Positions 1 to 8,392 of a stretch of DNA of 64,000 bases are shown here, piece by piece. Position numbers and translations under genes: made by a program. The notes beneath the pieces are model-generated. The model searched no databases, was not told where the DNA came from, and worked only from the letters and a program-made list of their open reading frames with translations. Source of the stretch: Nocardia beijingensis NBRC 16342 (lineage in GTDB: Bacteria > Actinomycetota > Actinomycetes > Mycobacteriales > Mycobacteriaceae); NCBI RefSeq assembly GCF_001612785.1, contig NZ_BDBC01000035.1, positions 1 through 64,000 on the forward strand. The letters are read 5' to 3'. Within the stretch, counting starts at the first letter, position 1; the number at the start of each line of letters is the position of its first letter.

Positions 1-448
1 CCCCGCCGTTGTCGCGGGTTTCGATGGCCTTGACGGTCTTGTCGAGGGCCTGTCGCAGGACGCGTTTACCGACGGTCCCGACCACGACTTCCAGGATCCG
101 GCCCTTGAGGTTCTTGCCCTCGCGCACGATGACGACATCCAGGTCCGTCTTCCCGTCGGGCCTTCGGTGGAAGGTGTAGGTGTGACCGGAGTGGCCGCCC
201 CATACGTTCGAGTCGGTGGTCGTCATGACGACGCGCTCGGGGTTCGACCAGTCGTAGTGCAGACGTTCCCAGATGCCGCGTGAACCTTCCGTGACGTCGG
301 CCTCACGGCGGCCCTGGTTGTGCACTTCGAGGTATTCGTCGGCGCTGTTGCCGAACACCTGCGAGCGGCCGGGCCCGAAATCGGTGAGCGCGGCGACGAA
401 CTGCTCCGGAGTCGAGTTGGTTGTTTCCTTGAAGTGGATGGTGGACAT
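1..448 (-). CDS. SRPBCC-family (polyketide cyclase/START-like) protein, 3' end outside window
   Basis: About 149 residues are visible; the C-terminus runs off the left edge. The start ATG at 448 follows an AAGGAGCAGG ribosome-binding site. The protein opens MSTIHFKETTNSTPEQFVAA, as in SRPBCC proteins that fold into a hydrophobic-ligand cavity. The middle contains GIWERLHYDWSNP and VWGGHSGYTFHRRPDGKTD, alternating polar and hydrophobic strands typical of the helix-grip fold. No membrane segment or signal peptide is visible. The ligand is unknown. The fold call is by pattern; the biochemical role cannot be inferred. The gene is divergent from the SDR at 943 across a gap of about 490 bases. Confidence 0.75.
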   Translation of the reverse strand, partial: MSTIHFKETTNSTPEQFVAALTDFGPGRSQVFGNSADEYLEVHNQGRREADVTEGSRGIWERLHYDWSNPERVVMTTTDSNVWGGHSGHTYTFHRRPDGKTDLDVVIVREGKNLKGRILEVVVGTVGKRVLRQALDKTVKAIETRDNGG

Positions 449-942
449 TGCCTGCTCCTTTACTCGAGGGGTGATGGGTCGAAGTCGCGGTTCAGGCATC
501 GCGTCCGCGGGAATCGCCGCGCGTCTCGCGGGCCCGTGTTGCTCCCGTCGGCATCGACGGCTCTGGTTCGAAATCAGGAGGTGAGAGATTTGAGCGAGGC
601 CCTCCTTCGAGGTGTTCGCGCACGCCGTAGAGTTCGCCGACACCAGGCCCAGCACCGCCGTCTGCCCGAAATGGTCCGGAGCGGATGATCGCCCTCGACG
701 TGTGCGGTGTTCCTCTTGATGAAGCATGAACTTCGGCCCCGCCAGGCGCAAGGCTTCGGTGCGACTGGGTGCATCCTCCGGCGCAGAGGGCTCGGCGTTC
801 GAGGCCTTTGCCGTCTTCTTGGGTGTGCGGAGGTTGTCACCCCTTGCGCAACCGCACCGGCCGCGCGACGGTGTCAGTGTGCGTCCAACCCCGCCGGGTT
901 CGTCGGAGGACCCGGCGGATCGACCGATGCTCGGGAGGAAAG
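449..942. other. Intergenic region between divergent SRPBCC and SDR genes
   Basis: This 494-base stretch has open frames in several registers, but none carries a recognisable domain or a convincing start. It must hold the promoters of both flanking genes. A short stretch near 610-690 reads as G/C-biased codons on the plus strand without a start and may be a relic. Nothing else is supported. Confidence 0.4.
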
Positions 943-1857
943 ATGGCGAACAGGTGGACCGAACAAGACATACCGGACCAGAAGGGACGGCTGGCGGTCG
1001 TCACCGGCGCCAACAGCGGGCTCGGGTTCGAGACAGCCCGGGCGCTCGCCGCGCACGGGGCTTCGGTGGTGCTGGCGGTGCGCGATGTGGACAAGGGCAA
1101 ACATGCCGCGGACCGGATCGCCGACGCGGTTGCCGGCGCGGACACCACCGTCCAACAGCTCGATCTGACCTCGCTGGCATCCGTGCGGACCGCTGCCGAA
1201 CAGCTGAGATCCGCCCATGCCGCGATCGACCTCCTGATCAACAACGCCGGGGTGATGTACCCGCCGAGGCAGACCACCAGCGACGGTTTCGAGCTGCAAT
1301 TCGGCACGAATCACTTGGGACACTTCGCGCTCACCGGGCTGCTGCTCGACCGAATGCTGCCCGTGCCGGGCTCACGGGTGGTCACGGTCAGCAGCGTGGG
1401 ACATCGGATCCGGGCGCGAATCGACTTCGACGATCTCCACTCGGAACGCTCCTACAACCGGGTCGCCGCCTACGGCCGATCCAAGCTGGCGAACCTGATG
1501 TTCACCTACGAACTGCAACACCGGCTGTCCGGTACCGGTACCACGATCGCGGTCGCGGCCCACCCCGGTGCCGCGAACACCGACTTGATGCGCAACATGC
1601 CCGCCGCGCTGCGCGCGCTCGTGCCTGTTGTCGCGCCCATCGTCACACAGACCCCAGCGATGGGCGCCTTGCCGATCCTCCGCGCAGCAACCGATCCCGG
1701 CGTGCTCGGCGGTCAGTACTACGGACCGGGCGGATTCCTGGAGACCCGCGGCTACCCGAAGATCGTCGAATCCAGTTCGCAATCGCACGACACGGCGATC
1801 CAGCAACGCTTGTGGAAGATCTCGGAGGATTTGACCGGAGTCGCATTCCCTGTCTGA
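943..1857 (+). CDS. Short-chain dehydrogenase/reductase, retinol/protochlorophyllide-reductase type
   Basis: This is a 304-residue NAD(P)-dependent oxidoreductase. The nucleotide-binding motif TGANSGLG is at residues 21-28, NNAG follows near residue 100, and the catalytic YGRSK places Tyr177 and Lys181. Length and the TGANSGLG form match classical SDRs near the retinol dehydrogenase/POR-like branch. The frame is open further upstream, but ATG 943 is chosen because GGGAGGAAAG lies just before it and the protein then begins MANRWTEQD, as family members do. The substrate is unknown. It looks monocistronic; a gap of about 250 bases separates it from the convergent small gene at 2106-2324. Confidence 0.88.
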   Translation: MANRWTEQDIPDQKGRLAVVTGANSGLGFETARALAAHGASVVLAVRDVDKGKHAADRIADAVAGADTTVQQLDLTSLASVRTAAEQLRSAHAAIDLLINNAGVMYPPRQTTSDGFELQFGTNHLGHFALTGLLLDRMLPVPGSRVVTVSSVGHRIRARIDFDDLHSERSYNRVAAYGRSKLANLMFTYELQHRLSGTGTTIAVAAHPGAANTDLMRNMPAALRALVPVVAPIVTQTPAMGALPILRAATDPGVLGGQYYGPGGFLETRGYPKIVESSSQSHDTAIQQRLWKISEDLTGVAFPV

Positions 1858-2105
1858 AGGGATTCCACAGCTCCGATGTCGCATCTTGTGCCCGAACCAA
1901 CGCGTCGGCCCGCCCGCCGCCACCAACGGCTGGGCACTATCCTGTTCCGCTCTGCGCCATAGCTGTTCCGGTATAATCACGACCAGCGGCGACGACCCCG
2001 CGGACGAGGCCGACGCCACTTCGCACACCAAGCCGGGCGACTCATGCCAGTCACACGACAGCCCGCAAGTGTGGAACCGAATCCACGATTCACCGGTGAC
2101 GCGAG

Positions 2106-2324
2106 TCAGTGCAGGTCATACGTCCACACCTGGCCGTTGTCCCGGATATTGAAGACGATGGTGCCCGCCTGCGAGAGCGGCGGCGAGTTCGCGTAGCTGA
2201 TGGCCGCGGGGACGTCGGCCCACAAATGCGCTACCCACGAAGTCTGATCGAGCAGATCCTCTTTCTTGATATCGGCTGCCTCGTTCGCCGTGTGAACAAC
2301 TGCCGAATCCATACCCGCGGTCAT
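2106..2324 (-). CDS. Small hypothetical protein (72 aa)
   Basis: The frame encodes MTAGMDSAVVHTANEAADI and ends NIRDNGQVWTYDLH. ATG 2324 is chosen because GGAGGA sits four bases upstream; the frame continues open for about 50 bases before it. The composition is ordinary soluble protein, with no transmembrane segment and no cysteine pairs. I do not recognise a family. The strong Shine-Dalgarno sequence and codon bias support a real gene. It is divergent from the M43 peptidase gene at 2712, with a shared upstream region of about 390 bases. Confidence 0.6.
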   Translation of the reverse strand: MTAGMDSAVVHTANEAADIKKEDLLDQTSWVAHLWADVPAAISYANSPPLSQAGTIVFNIRDNGQVWTYDLH

Positions 2325-2711
2325 GATTTCCTCCATTTCGCGTAAACGTTCTTTGCCTGCGAAACCGCCCCGCAACGGACGATCAGATTCCCGAGTCTTC
2401 GCCTCGGATGCCGTCGTCTCACGAGTAGTCGGCTACGTGTTCCTACGCGGGGATACTCATCGGGACGGAGGGCGGGGTTATCGCTGGCGTTCGGGGACCT
2501 CGCCCTGTGCGGTCCGGTGCCGACCGGCGCGCGACGTTACTCCCCCGCTGCGTGGCGGGGTCGTCACCGATCCGCCACATATTTCACAGTTGTACGAATT
2601 TGCCGCGCGAGGTCGGATGCAGGTAGTTGCTACTCGTGTCACGGCCGCAGAATCGGCGAAGCATCCTTTCCGAGCGATTTTCATCCCGCCTGATTCGCGA
2701 AAGGATATGTG
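2325..2711. promoter_or_regulatory. Divergent intergenic region upstream of metalloprotease gene
   Basis: The 387 bases separate the small minus-strand gene from the M43 peptidase gene. No domain-bearing frame and no clear palindrome was seen. The segment around 2570-2640 is relatively A/T rich (TACGAATTTGCC and nearby) and is the likeliest place for the peptidase promoter. Confidence 0.3.
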
Positions 2712-3899
2712 ATGGCCGATCTTCCTACACCTGGTGCACGACGCCGCGAATTGTGCGGCACCATGGCAGTTCACCACAAGCTGCTCCAACAGAGCGAAAG
2801 CTACCGACAGCGTTCGGCGATGTTCGAGAACCGCGCGCTCGCCTACGAAGCCCGTACGCGCGCACCGATGCACACCGGTCCGATCACGATCCCCGTGGTC
2901 GTCCACGTCGTCCATAATCCGGCGTTCCCGGCCGAGAACATCAGCGCGGCCCAGGTCGAGAGCCAGATCACGGTGCTCAACCAGGACTTCCGGGCGACCA
3001 ATCTCGACCGCGTCGGCGTGCCGACCGTCTGGACCGACCGCATCGCGGACTGTCGCATTCAATTCGCCTTGGCGACAACCGATCCTGATGGCAATGCGAC
3101 CGACGGCATCACCCGGACCGCCACCGCGAAGACATTCTTCAGCGCCGAAGCCGACGATGTGAAAGCCACCGCGACCGGCGGCGCCGACCCCTGGCCGAGC
3201 GACGAATACCTCAACCTCTGGGTGTGCGCCGATCCGCAGACCGCGCCCGGAAACTCGATTCTCGGTTACGCGCAATTCCCTGGCGGTCCCGTCGACACCG
3301 ATGGCGTCGTCATCGCGACAACCTGCTTCGGCACGATCGGAACCGCCACCGCGCCGTTCCACCTGGGGCGCACCGCGACGCACGAAGTCGGGCACTGGCT
3401 GAGTCTGCGCCATATCTGGGGCGATGACGGAAGCGGCTGCTCCGGTGGCGATCTGGTCGACGACACGCCCAACCAGGCCGCCCAGAACTTCGGCAAACCC
3501 CAGTTCCCGCACATCTCCTGCAACAACGGTCCCGATGGCGACATGTTCATGAACTACATGGACTACACCGACGACGCGGCGATGTTCATGTTCACCACCG
3601 GCCAATCCTTGCGGATGAACGCGTGCCTGGAGGGGCCGAGGGCCTCGTTCCTGGTCGCCGCTCGCGCTCCGGCCGGGGATCTGCGACCGGCGGTGTCCTC
3701 CATGGCCGCGGAGACGACGCCCGGACGCGGCGAGGCGGGCGCACCCCGTTCCGTGCCATCGACGAATTCGAGTTCCTCCGGCGGCGCGGGTGCGGTCGCC
3801 GACCTCGAGGGTGAGGTAGCGTTGTTGCGTTCATTGCTCGACGAGATCAACGGCGTCCTCGCCCGAGCGCCTCACTGGTCGGCGCCGGGGACCCGGTGA
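2712..3899 (+). CDS. M43-type (pappalysin/cytophagalysin-like) zinc metalloprotease
   Basis: This 395-residue protein has the metzincin signature HEVGHWLSLRH followed by IWGDD, and a downstream Met-turn MNYMDY, so it is most likely a zinc endopeptidase of family M43. The Gly usual at position 8 of HExxHxxGxxH is Ser here. The N-terminal part contains the family-like CGTMAVHHKLL and IPVVVHVVH segments. No signal peptide or lipobox is seen at the N-terminus, although most relatives are exported. The C-terminal 70 residues are a Ser/Gly/Ala linker followed by a short amphipathic helix (DLEGEVALLRSLLDEING), perhaps for oligomerisation. GTG 2709 and ATG 2712 are adjacent; AAAGGA upstream suits ATG. 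The small gene at 3909 follows by nine bases. Confidence 0.85.
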   Translation: MADLPTPGARRRELCGTMAVHHKLLQQSESYRQRSAMFENRALAYEARTRAPMHTGPITIPVVVHVVHNPAFPAENISAAQVESQITVLNQDFRATNLDRVGVPTVWTDRIADCRIQFALATTDPDGNATDGITRTATAKTFFSAEADDVKATATGGADPWPSDEYLNLWVCADPQTAPGNSILGYAQFPGGPVDTDGVVIATTCFGTIGTATAPFHLGRTATHEVGHWLSLRHIWGDDGSGCSGGDLVDDTPNQAAQNFGKPQFPHISCNNGPDGDMFMNYMDYTDDAAMFMFTTGQSLRMNACLEGPRASFLVAARAPAGDLRPAVSSMAAETTPGRGEAGAPRSVPSTNSSSSGGAGAVADLEGEVALLRSLLDEINGVLARAPHWSAPGTR

Positions 3900-3908
3900 G
3901 GATCGCCG

Positions 3909-4223
3909 GTGACCGGACCGATCCCCATCCTCGGAATATGGGTGCACTCCCACGAGGAGGACACCGCCACGGTGTCGATTTATCGGCCACGTGACTTCCC
4001 GTTTCCCCGGTCACGGGGCCGGTGCGGCCTCGAGTTCGGAGAAGACGGCACCGTCGTCGAATACCGTCCCGGCGCCGATGACCGGGCCAGGGTGACGACC
4101 GGCTCCTGGCGTGACCTCGGGGACGGCCGTTACTCGATGTCTTTTCCCGCCGAAGACGCGGCGGAGCCCACTACACGTACGCTGCGACGCGACGGGGACG
4201 CCCTTGTGGTGGACACCGGGTAA
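3909..4223 (+). CDS. Small beta-rich hypothetical protein downstream of metalloprotease
   Basis: This 104-residue protein starts at GTG 3909, preceded by GAGGA. It reads as a single beta-rich domain: GIWVHSHEEDTATVSIYRP, then RGRCGLEFGEDGTVVEY and GSWRDLGDGRYSMSFP. The pattern resembles small lipocalin-like or inhibitor-like domains, but I do not recognise a named family. It lies nine bases after the M43 peptidase and is probably cotranscribed, so an inhibitor or partner role is possible. That is inference from position only. Confidence 0.65.
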   Translation: MTGPIPILGIWVHSHEEDTATVSIYRPRDFPFPRSRGRCGLEFGEDGTVVEYRPGADDRARVTTGSWRDLGDGRYSMSFPAEDAAEPTTRTLRRDGDALVVDTG

Positions 4224-4392
4224 TCAGATGTCACACCGCAGTCCGATTCCATCTCATACCAGAGGGTTACGAGTAACGAGAATCCGGCCGATAACTTCGG
4301 GGTATCGAAATCCGCGCCCCGCTCCGACATCGACCGGCCGACATCGTCGACGGATGGAGGTGGCGTCTCCGGCTCAGCTCTCAGGAAGATCT

Positions 4393-5475
4393 ATGACGAC
4401 ACCTGCCTTGGTCCCCGAGTCCTCTCCACGGTCGCCGCGGCGCGGCGCCGACGGCGACTACGCCCGTCTGTTGCGCCGGATCTCCGACGCAGGGCTGATG
4501 GACCGGCGTCCCGGCTACTACGCCGTCCGGCTCAGCCTCGTCGGGGTCGCGTTCGCAGCCTGCTGGGCAGCGTTCGTCCTCATCGGCGATTCATGGTGGA
4601 CGCTGCTGGTCGCGGCGTTCATGGCGGTGACGTTCGCTCAGATCGCGCTGGTCATGCACGATGTCGCACATCGCCAAGTTTTCCGTTTACGGCAGCCGAC
4701 GGAGCTCGTGGGAAGAGTCGTCGGCAACGCAGGCATCGGTCTGGGCTACGGCTGGTGGCAGGACAAGCACACTCGGCATCACGCCAATCCGAACCACGAG
4801 GAACTCGACCCCGATGTCGCGCCCGACATTCTGGTCTGGTCACAGCAGCAAGCGCGGTCCAGCCGCGGTCTGCCTCGTCTCATCGGGAGGGCGCAGGCGT
4901 TCCTGTTCTTCCCCCTCCTTTTGCTGGAAGGCCTGAACCTTCATGTGGCGGGCGTTCGTGCGCTGAGAAATCGATCGCTCAAAAACCGTGGATCGGAGGG
5001 CGTATTGCTGTTGGTCCACTTCGCCACCTACCTGGCGGCCCTGTTCGCGGTTCTGTCCGCCGACAAAGCCTTCGCGTTCCTCGCTGTCCACCAGGGCCTC
5101 TTCGGCCTGTACATGGGCTGCATCTTCGCCCCCAACCACAAGGGCATGCCCACCTTCACCGGCGAAGACCGCCCCGACTACCTCCGTCGACAGGTGCTGA
5201 CGTCCCGCAACGTACGAGGTGGCGCGTTGACCGACCTCGCCCTCGGCGGGCTCAACTATCAGATCGAGCATCATTTGTTCCCGAGTATGCCGACGCCGAA
5301 CCTGCGTCATGCCCAGGTGATCGTCCGCGACTACTGCACCGAAATAGGCGTGCCCTACCACGAAACCGGGCTGATCTCCTCGTACCGCGAGGCGCTGAGA
5401 CACTTGCACCATGTCGGCGCTCCTCTGCGCACCCCCGATCGACACCCGGGTACCGAAGTGTCACAACGGAATTGA
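4393..5475 (+). CDS. Membrane fatty acid desaturase (DesA3/acyl-CoA desaturase type)
   Basis: This 360-residue integral membrane di-iron desaturase contains all three histidine boxes: HDVAH (His89-His93), HTRHH (His126-His130) and QIEHH (Gln290, His293, His294). The QxxHH third box is typical of front-end/linoleoyl-CoA-type desaturases and of mycobacterial DesA3-like enzymes. Hydrophobic segments follow residue 40 (YAVRLSLVGVAFAACWAAFV) and lie between boxes two and three. ATG 4393 is chosen over in-frame upstream starts because the domain begins just after it and AGGAAG precedes it. It should introduce a double bond into a CoA- or lipid-bound acyl chain with a ferredoxin or reductase donor; position and substrate cannot be read from sequence. 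Confidence 0.9.
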   Translation: MTTPALVPESSPRSPRRGADGDYARLLRRISDAGLMDRRPGYYAVRLSLVGVAFAACWAAFVLIGDSWWTLLVAAFMAVTFAQIALVMHDVAHRQVFRLRQPTELVGRVVGNAGIGLGYGWWQDKHTRHHANPNHEELDPDVAPDILVWSQQQARSSRGLPRLIGRAQAFLFFPLLLLEGLNLHVAGVRALRNRSLKNRGSEGVLLLVHFATYLAALFAVLSADKAFAFLAVHQGLFGLYMGCIFAPNHKGMPTFTGEDRPDYLRRQVLTSRNVRGGALTDLALGGLNYQIEHHLFPSMPTPNLRHAQVIVRDYCTEIGVPYHETGLISSYREALRHLHHVGAPLRTPDRHPGTEVSQRN

Positions 5476-5685
5476 ACACAAGCGCGCCCTGGAAGCACCC
5501 CGCAGGTGCTTCACATCGCCATCCGACGAAAGTCCCAAAGCCCGTTGGTCTTCCGATTGCTGCACTGACCAGTGCACATCCGCGCGGTACGCGCCATGAG
5601 CGGACGTAGTCGGACGGTGGCCTACCGACGCCATGGATCGCCCGCTCGATCAACTCGGTGAACCATTCGCTCGCGAAATCGAGTG

Positions 5686-6606
5686 TCAGTCGGCGAGGAT
5701 CCGCTCCACTCCCTCCCGATAGGTGGTGACCTGGAAGTCGGGAAAGCGGGCCGCGAACTTCGAGCTGTCGAAGATGTTGTCGTCGCGGTAGCGGCCGAGC
5801 AGCTCGTACATCTCGTCGAGCGGCTCGACGAAGCGGCGCCCGAGGCGGAAAGCGAGCATCGGCAGCACCGTGTAGCCGATCTTGCGGCCGGTGACCTCGC
5901 CGGCGATCTCGATGAGCTGGGCGTAGGACTGCCGGTTCGGGTCGATCGGTAGGTGCCACGTCTGGCCGTAGGCATCCGGGGTGTTGCCGAGCAGGGCCAG
6001 CGCCCGGCTCGCGTCGGGGGTCCAGATCAGGGAGCGCTCGGCGTGGGCGTCGACCGGGACGAACGGCCGCTTGCCCGCCCTGATTCGGTCGAACACCAAC
6101 GAATTCGTGTAGCTCTTGGTCGAGCCGGGACCGTAGAACTCGGGGGCGCGGCCGATGAGGCCCTGAATCCGGCCGGCCCGGATGGCCGCGAGCAGCATGG
6201 TGGCGAGCTCGCCACGGACACGTCCCTTGCGACCGCCCGGTGCGAATGCTGTCGACTCGGTCTGGGGCGCCGACGTTCCGGGATACATGTAGGTGTTGTC
6301 GAAGAAGACGAGCTTCGTCCCGTGTTCGGCGCAGGCGTCGATGACGTTGCGCATGATGACAGGGAACTGACGCTCCCACAGCTCCGAGTCCAGGGGCAGG
6401 CCGACGGTGAGGTAGGCGATCCGGCTGCCCGCGACAGCACGCCTGGTGGCCTCGGCATCGGTGAGGTCCGCGGCCACGAGCTCATCGGTGTCGTCGACCT
6501 GCGTCGGCCTGCGGCTGACGAGGCGAATGTCCTTGGTGTGGTTGCGGTGGAGCTCGTTCACGAGCCCGTCGGCGATCGGTCCGCCTGCGCCGAGGACGGT
6601 CTGCAT
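5686..6606 (-). CDS. NAD(P)-binding epimerase/NmrA-like atypical SDR
   Basis: The 306-residue protein opens MQTVLGAGGPIADGLVNEL, a Rossmann glycine motif (GAGGPIADGL) at the extreme N-terminus. It has extended-SDR features, including LTVGLPLDSELWERQFP and the FFDNTYMYPG stretch, with Tyr in place of the usual YxxxK arrangement. Such proteins reduce or epimerise small molecules, or act as redox sensors. ATG 6606 is preceded by GAGGAGACC. It is divergently transcribed from the TetR gene at 6694 with an operator-like element between them, which argues that this TetR controls it. Confidence 0.82.
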   Translation of the reverse strand: MQTVLGAGGPIADGLVNELHRNHTKDIRLVSRRPTQVDDTDELVAADLTDAEATRRAVAGSRIAYLTVGLPLDSELWERQFPVIMRNVIDACAEHGTKLVFFDNTYMYPGTSAPQTESTAFAPGGRKGRVRGELATMLLAAIRAGRIQGLIGRAPEFYGPGSTKSYTNSLVFDRIRAGKRPFVPVDAHAERSLIWTPDASRALALLGNTPDAYGQTWHLPIDPNRQSYAQLIEIAGEVTGRKIGYTVLPMLAFRLGRRFVEPLDEMYELLGRYRDDNIFDSSKFAARFPDFQVTTYREGVERILAD

Positions 6607-6652
6607 TTGGTCTCCTCGAGGTGATGAGGTCGGTTCCTCCGGACGTGCGCTA

Positions 6653-6669
6653 TGTTTACGGTGCTAACA
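6653..6669. promoter_or_regulatory. Putative TetR operator, copy 1
   Basis: The 17-base element TGTTTACGGTGCTAACA lies between the divergent epimerase and TetR genes. Its outer half-sites (TGTT..C and G.T.ACA) form an imperfect palindrome. A near-identical copy (14 of 17 bases) lies just after the TetR gene at 7308-7324. Repetition around one regulator gene supports autoregulation; the binding protein is inferred. Confidence 0.55.
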
Positions 6670-6693
6670 GAGCGTAGAAGGGCGAAGTAAGCA

Positions 6694-7269
6694 ATGTCAA
6701 CATCCGAGAAGAGTGGCTACCATCACGGCGACCTGCGGGCAGCACTGCTGTCGACCGCGATGGAGATGCTCGAGGCCGGCGAGCCCTTCTCGCTCCGCGC
6801 CGTTGCGCGCAGGGCAGGCGTGTCGCCGACGGCGCCGTACCGCCACTTCAAGGACCGCGACGCACTGGAGTCCGCACTGGCCGTCGAGGGCTTCCGGGAC
6901 CTCCTGGCGGACCTTGGCGAGGGTCGCAACCCGCCCGCCTCACTCGCGGACCTGGCCGAGTTCGCGGTCGCTTACGTCGCCTTCGCGCTGCGGCGCCCGG
7001 CTCTCTTCCGCGTGATGTTCGGCAAGCCGTGCGACGATGCGGATGACGAGCGGGTCAAGGCCGCTGACGCCCTGCACGAGTTGCTGGCCGACGCGCTCGA
7101 CCAGGTCTTCCCCGAGGCGGACGCCTCGGCCCTGACATCGGCGAGCTGGGGGCTCGCTCATGGACTGGCCTGCCTGTACCTCGACGGCAAGCTGCAGGCG
7201 GCGTCGGGCGAGGAGGTCGCCGAGCGGGTGCGCAGTGCCTTCCTCGCGATCGCGTCGGTCGGCTCCTGA
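6694..7269 (+). CDS. TetR-family transcriptional regulator
   Basis: This 191-residue repressor has an N-terminal helix-turn-helix of the form FSLRAVARRAGVSPTAPYRH, with the canonical YRHFKDRDAL third-helix continuation, and a helical C-terminal ligand domain (ALRRPALFRVMFG) of the WHG type found in many actinobacterial TetRs. The N-terminal GYHHGDLRAALL is characteristic of this subgroup. It is divergent from the NmrA-like oxidoreductase, and a repeated 17-base element flanks it. The inducer is unknown. Confidence 0.9.
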   Translation: MSTSEKSGYHHGDLRAALLSTAMEMLEAGEPFSLRAVARRAGVSPTAPYRHFKDRDALESALAVEGFRDLLADLGEGRNPPASLADLAEFAVAYVAFALRRPALFRVMFGKPCDDADDERVKAADALHELLADALDQVFPEADASALTSASWGLAHGLACLYLDGKLQAASGEEVAERVRSAFLAIASVGS

Positions 7270-7307
7270 CGCGTCTCACGGACCCGCCCCGCGCCTCACG
7301 CCTCCGT

Positions 7308-7324
7308 TGTTGACAGTGCTTACA
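7308..7324. promoter_or_regulatory. Putative TetR operator, copy 2
   Basis: The element TGTTGACAGTGCTTACA differs from the copy at 6653 at three positions. It lies about 40 bases after the TetR stop codon and upstream of the relic and membrane-protein gene that follow, so it may once have controlled, or still control, a transcript in this direction. A further half-site GCTTACATC occurs about 20 bases on. Confidence 0.45.
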
Positions 7325-7392
7325 TCCCATGCGAGGATCCTTCGCTTACATCGGGGGAGAGTCGATGGCATCGACCGAGCGACTCCACGGCT

Positions 7393-7620
7393 TCACTCCG
7401 CCCCGTGGGGAGTCGAGCACGAGCAGTGGGCGCGGATCAGGGTCTGCTCGAAGCTCGCCTCGTCGAACACGTGCCAGGCGTGCGTGAGTTCGGAGAGCCA
7501 CAGCCCAGTTGCGCGGGTCGGGGTCGTCGTAGTGGCCGACGTTGGTGACGACGTGGAGTTCGGCGAGCAGCCCACGGCGCTCGTAGTAGCGCAGCGGCTG
7601 GATCGGGTCGGCCGGTGACG
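7393..7620 (-). pseudogene. Frameshifted gene relic, unidentified
   Basis: On the minus strand two registers read as strongly codon-biased protein and join into one plausible sequence. The upstream register gives LRYYERRGLLAELHVVTNVG and HYDDPDPRN; the downstream register gives LWLSELTHAWHVFDEASFEQ and TLIRAHC before a stop at 7393. No start codon with a ribosome-binding site is found. A single frameshift near 7495 would connect them. I do not recognise the family; the YYERRGLL string recalls MerR proteins, but the rest does not fit. Confidence 0.35.
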
Positions 7621-7753
7621 TGATCCGTGCGGCCGCCGATGGCCCTCGAAACCGCCGATCACCGCAGGCAGCGGACTGCACGCGTTTCCGTGCGTATGGC
7701 GGTGCGCAAGGGGTAGGCCGCATATGCAACCTACTTCGACGAATGGAGGCGTC

Positions 7754-8392
7754 ATGAGAGACGTCGGCGACACCGTTCACGCAGGCCACGGCCGTCCCCT
7801 TCGAATTCCCCGTAGCCGGGGAGCCCTCGGCGGACTCGCGGTGCTGCTGCTGGGCTTCTGGGGCGCGCTCATCCCGTTCATCGGACCCTACTTCGACTTC
7901 GCGTTCACTCCGGACGACCCGTGGGTGTGGACGGAGGCGCGCGGGTGGCTCCAGGTGTTGCCCGGCGTCGCCGCGATCATCGGCGGATTGCTCATGCTGG
8001 TCAGCCGCAACCGGCTCGTGGCGAGCTTCGGGGCGTGGCTGGCAGCGGCGGCGGGCTTGTGGTTCGTGATCGGGCCGATACTGGCGGACACCCTGAACAT
8101 CGGGAATGTGGGCGAACCCGTCGCCACGTCCGATCTGAAACGGGCCCTGCTGCAACTGGCCTACTTCTATGGTCTCGGAGCGCTGATCCTGTTCTTCGCC
8201 GCGGCCTCACTCGGCCGGTTGTCCGTGCGCAGCGCACGCGATATCGCCTTCGCGCGACGCGAGGTCGATACCAGAGCCGCCGAGGTCGACAGTCAGCGCC
8301 GCGTAGCCGACGTGCCGGGCCCGGAACCCGTCTCCCGGGACGAAGCCACACCGGGGCTGCGAGCGAACAAACCCGGGCTGTATCGCAGCTGA
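7754..8392 (+). CDS. Four-TM membrane protein of unknown function
   Basis: This 212-residue protein has hydrophobic segments at LGGLAVLLLGFWGALIPFIG, VLPGVAAIIGGLLMLV, FGAWLAAAAGLWFVIGPIL and LAYFYGLGALILFFAAA. A charged cytoplasmic-looking C-terminal tail of about 70 residues follows. Actinobacteria carry many small integral membrane proteins with this layout, several without assigned function. ATG 7754 is chosen over ATG 7724 because GGAGG lies four bases before it. The frame ends in a polar tail with no recognisable domain. It appears monocistronic. Confidence 0.75.
   Translation: MRDVGDTVHAGHGRPLRIPRSRGALGGLAVLLLGFWGALIPFIGPYFDFAFTPDDPWVWTEARGWLQVLPGVAAIIGGLLMLVSRNRLVASFGAWLAAAAGLWFVIGPILADTLNIGNVGEPVATSDLKRALLQLAYFYGLGALILFFAAASLGRLSVRSARDIAFARREVDTRAAEVDSQRRVADVPGPEPVSRDEATPGLRANKPGLYRS

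Noticed and set aside
7560..7620. YYERRGLL string suggesting a MerR regulator.
   Set aside because: The following residues do not continue the MerR HTH or the GYRxY pattern.
7683..7710. GTTTCC and GGGTA resembling a SigB/SigF promoter upstream of the membrane protein gene.
   Set aside because: The spacing is about 21 bases, too long for that consensus.
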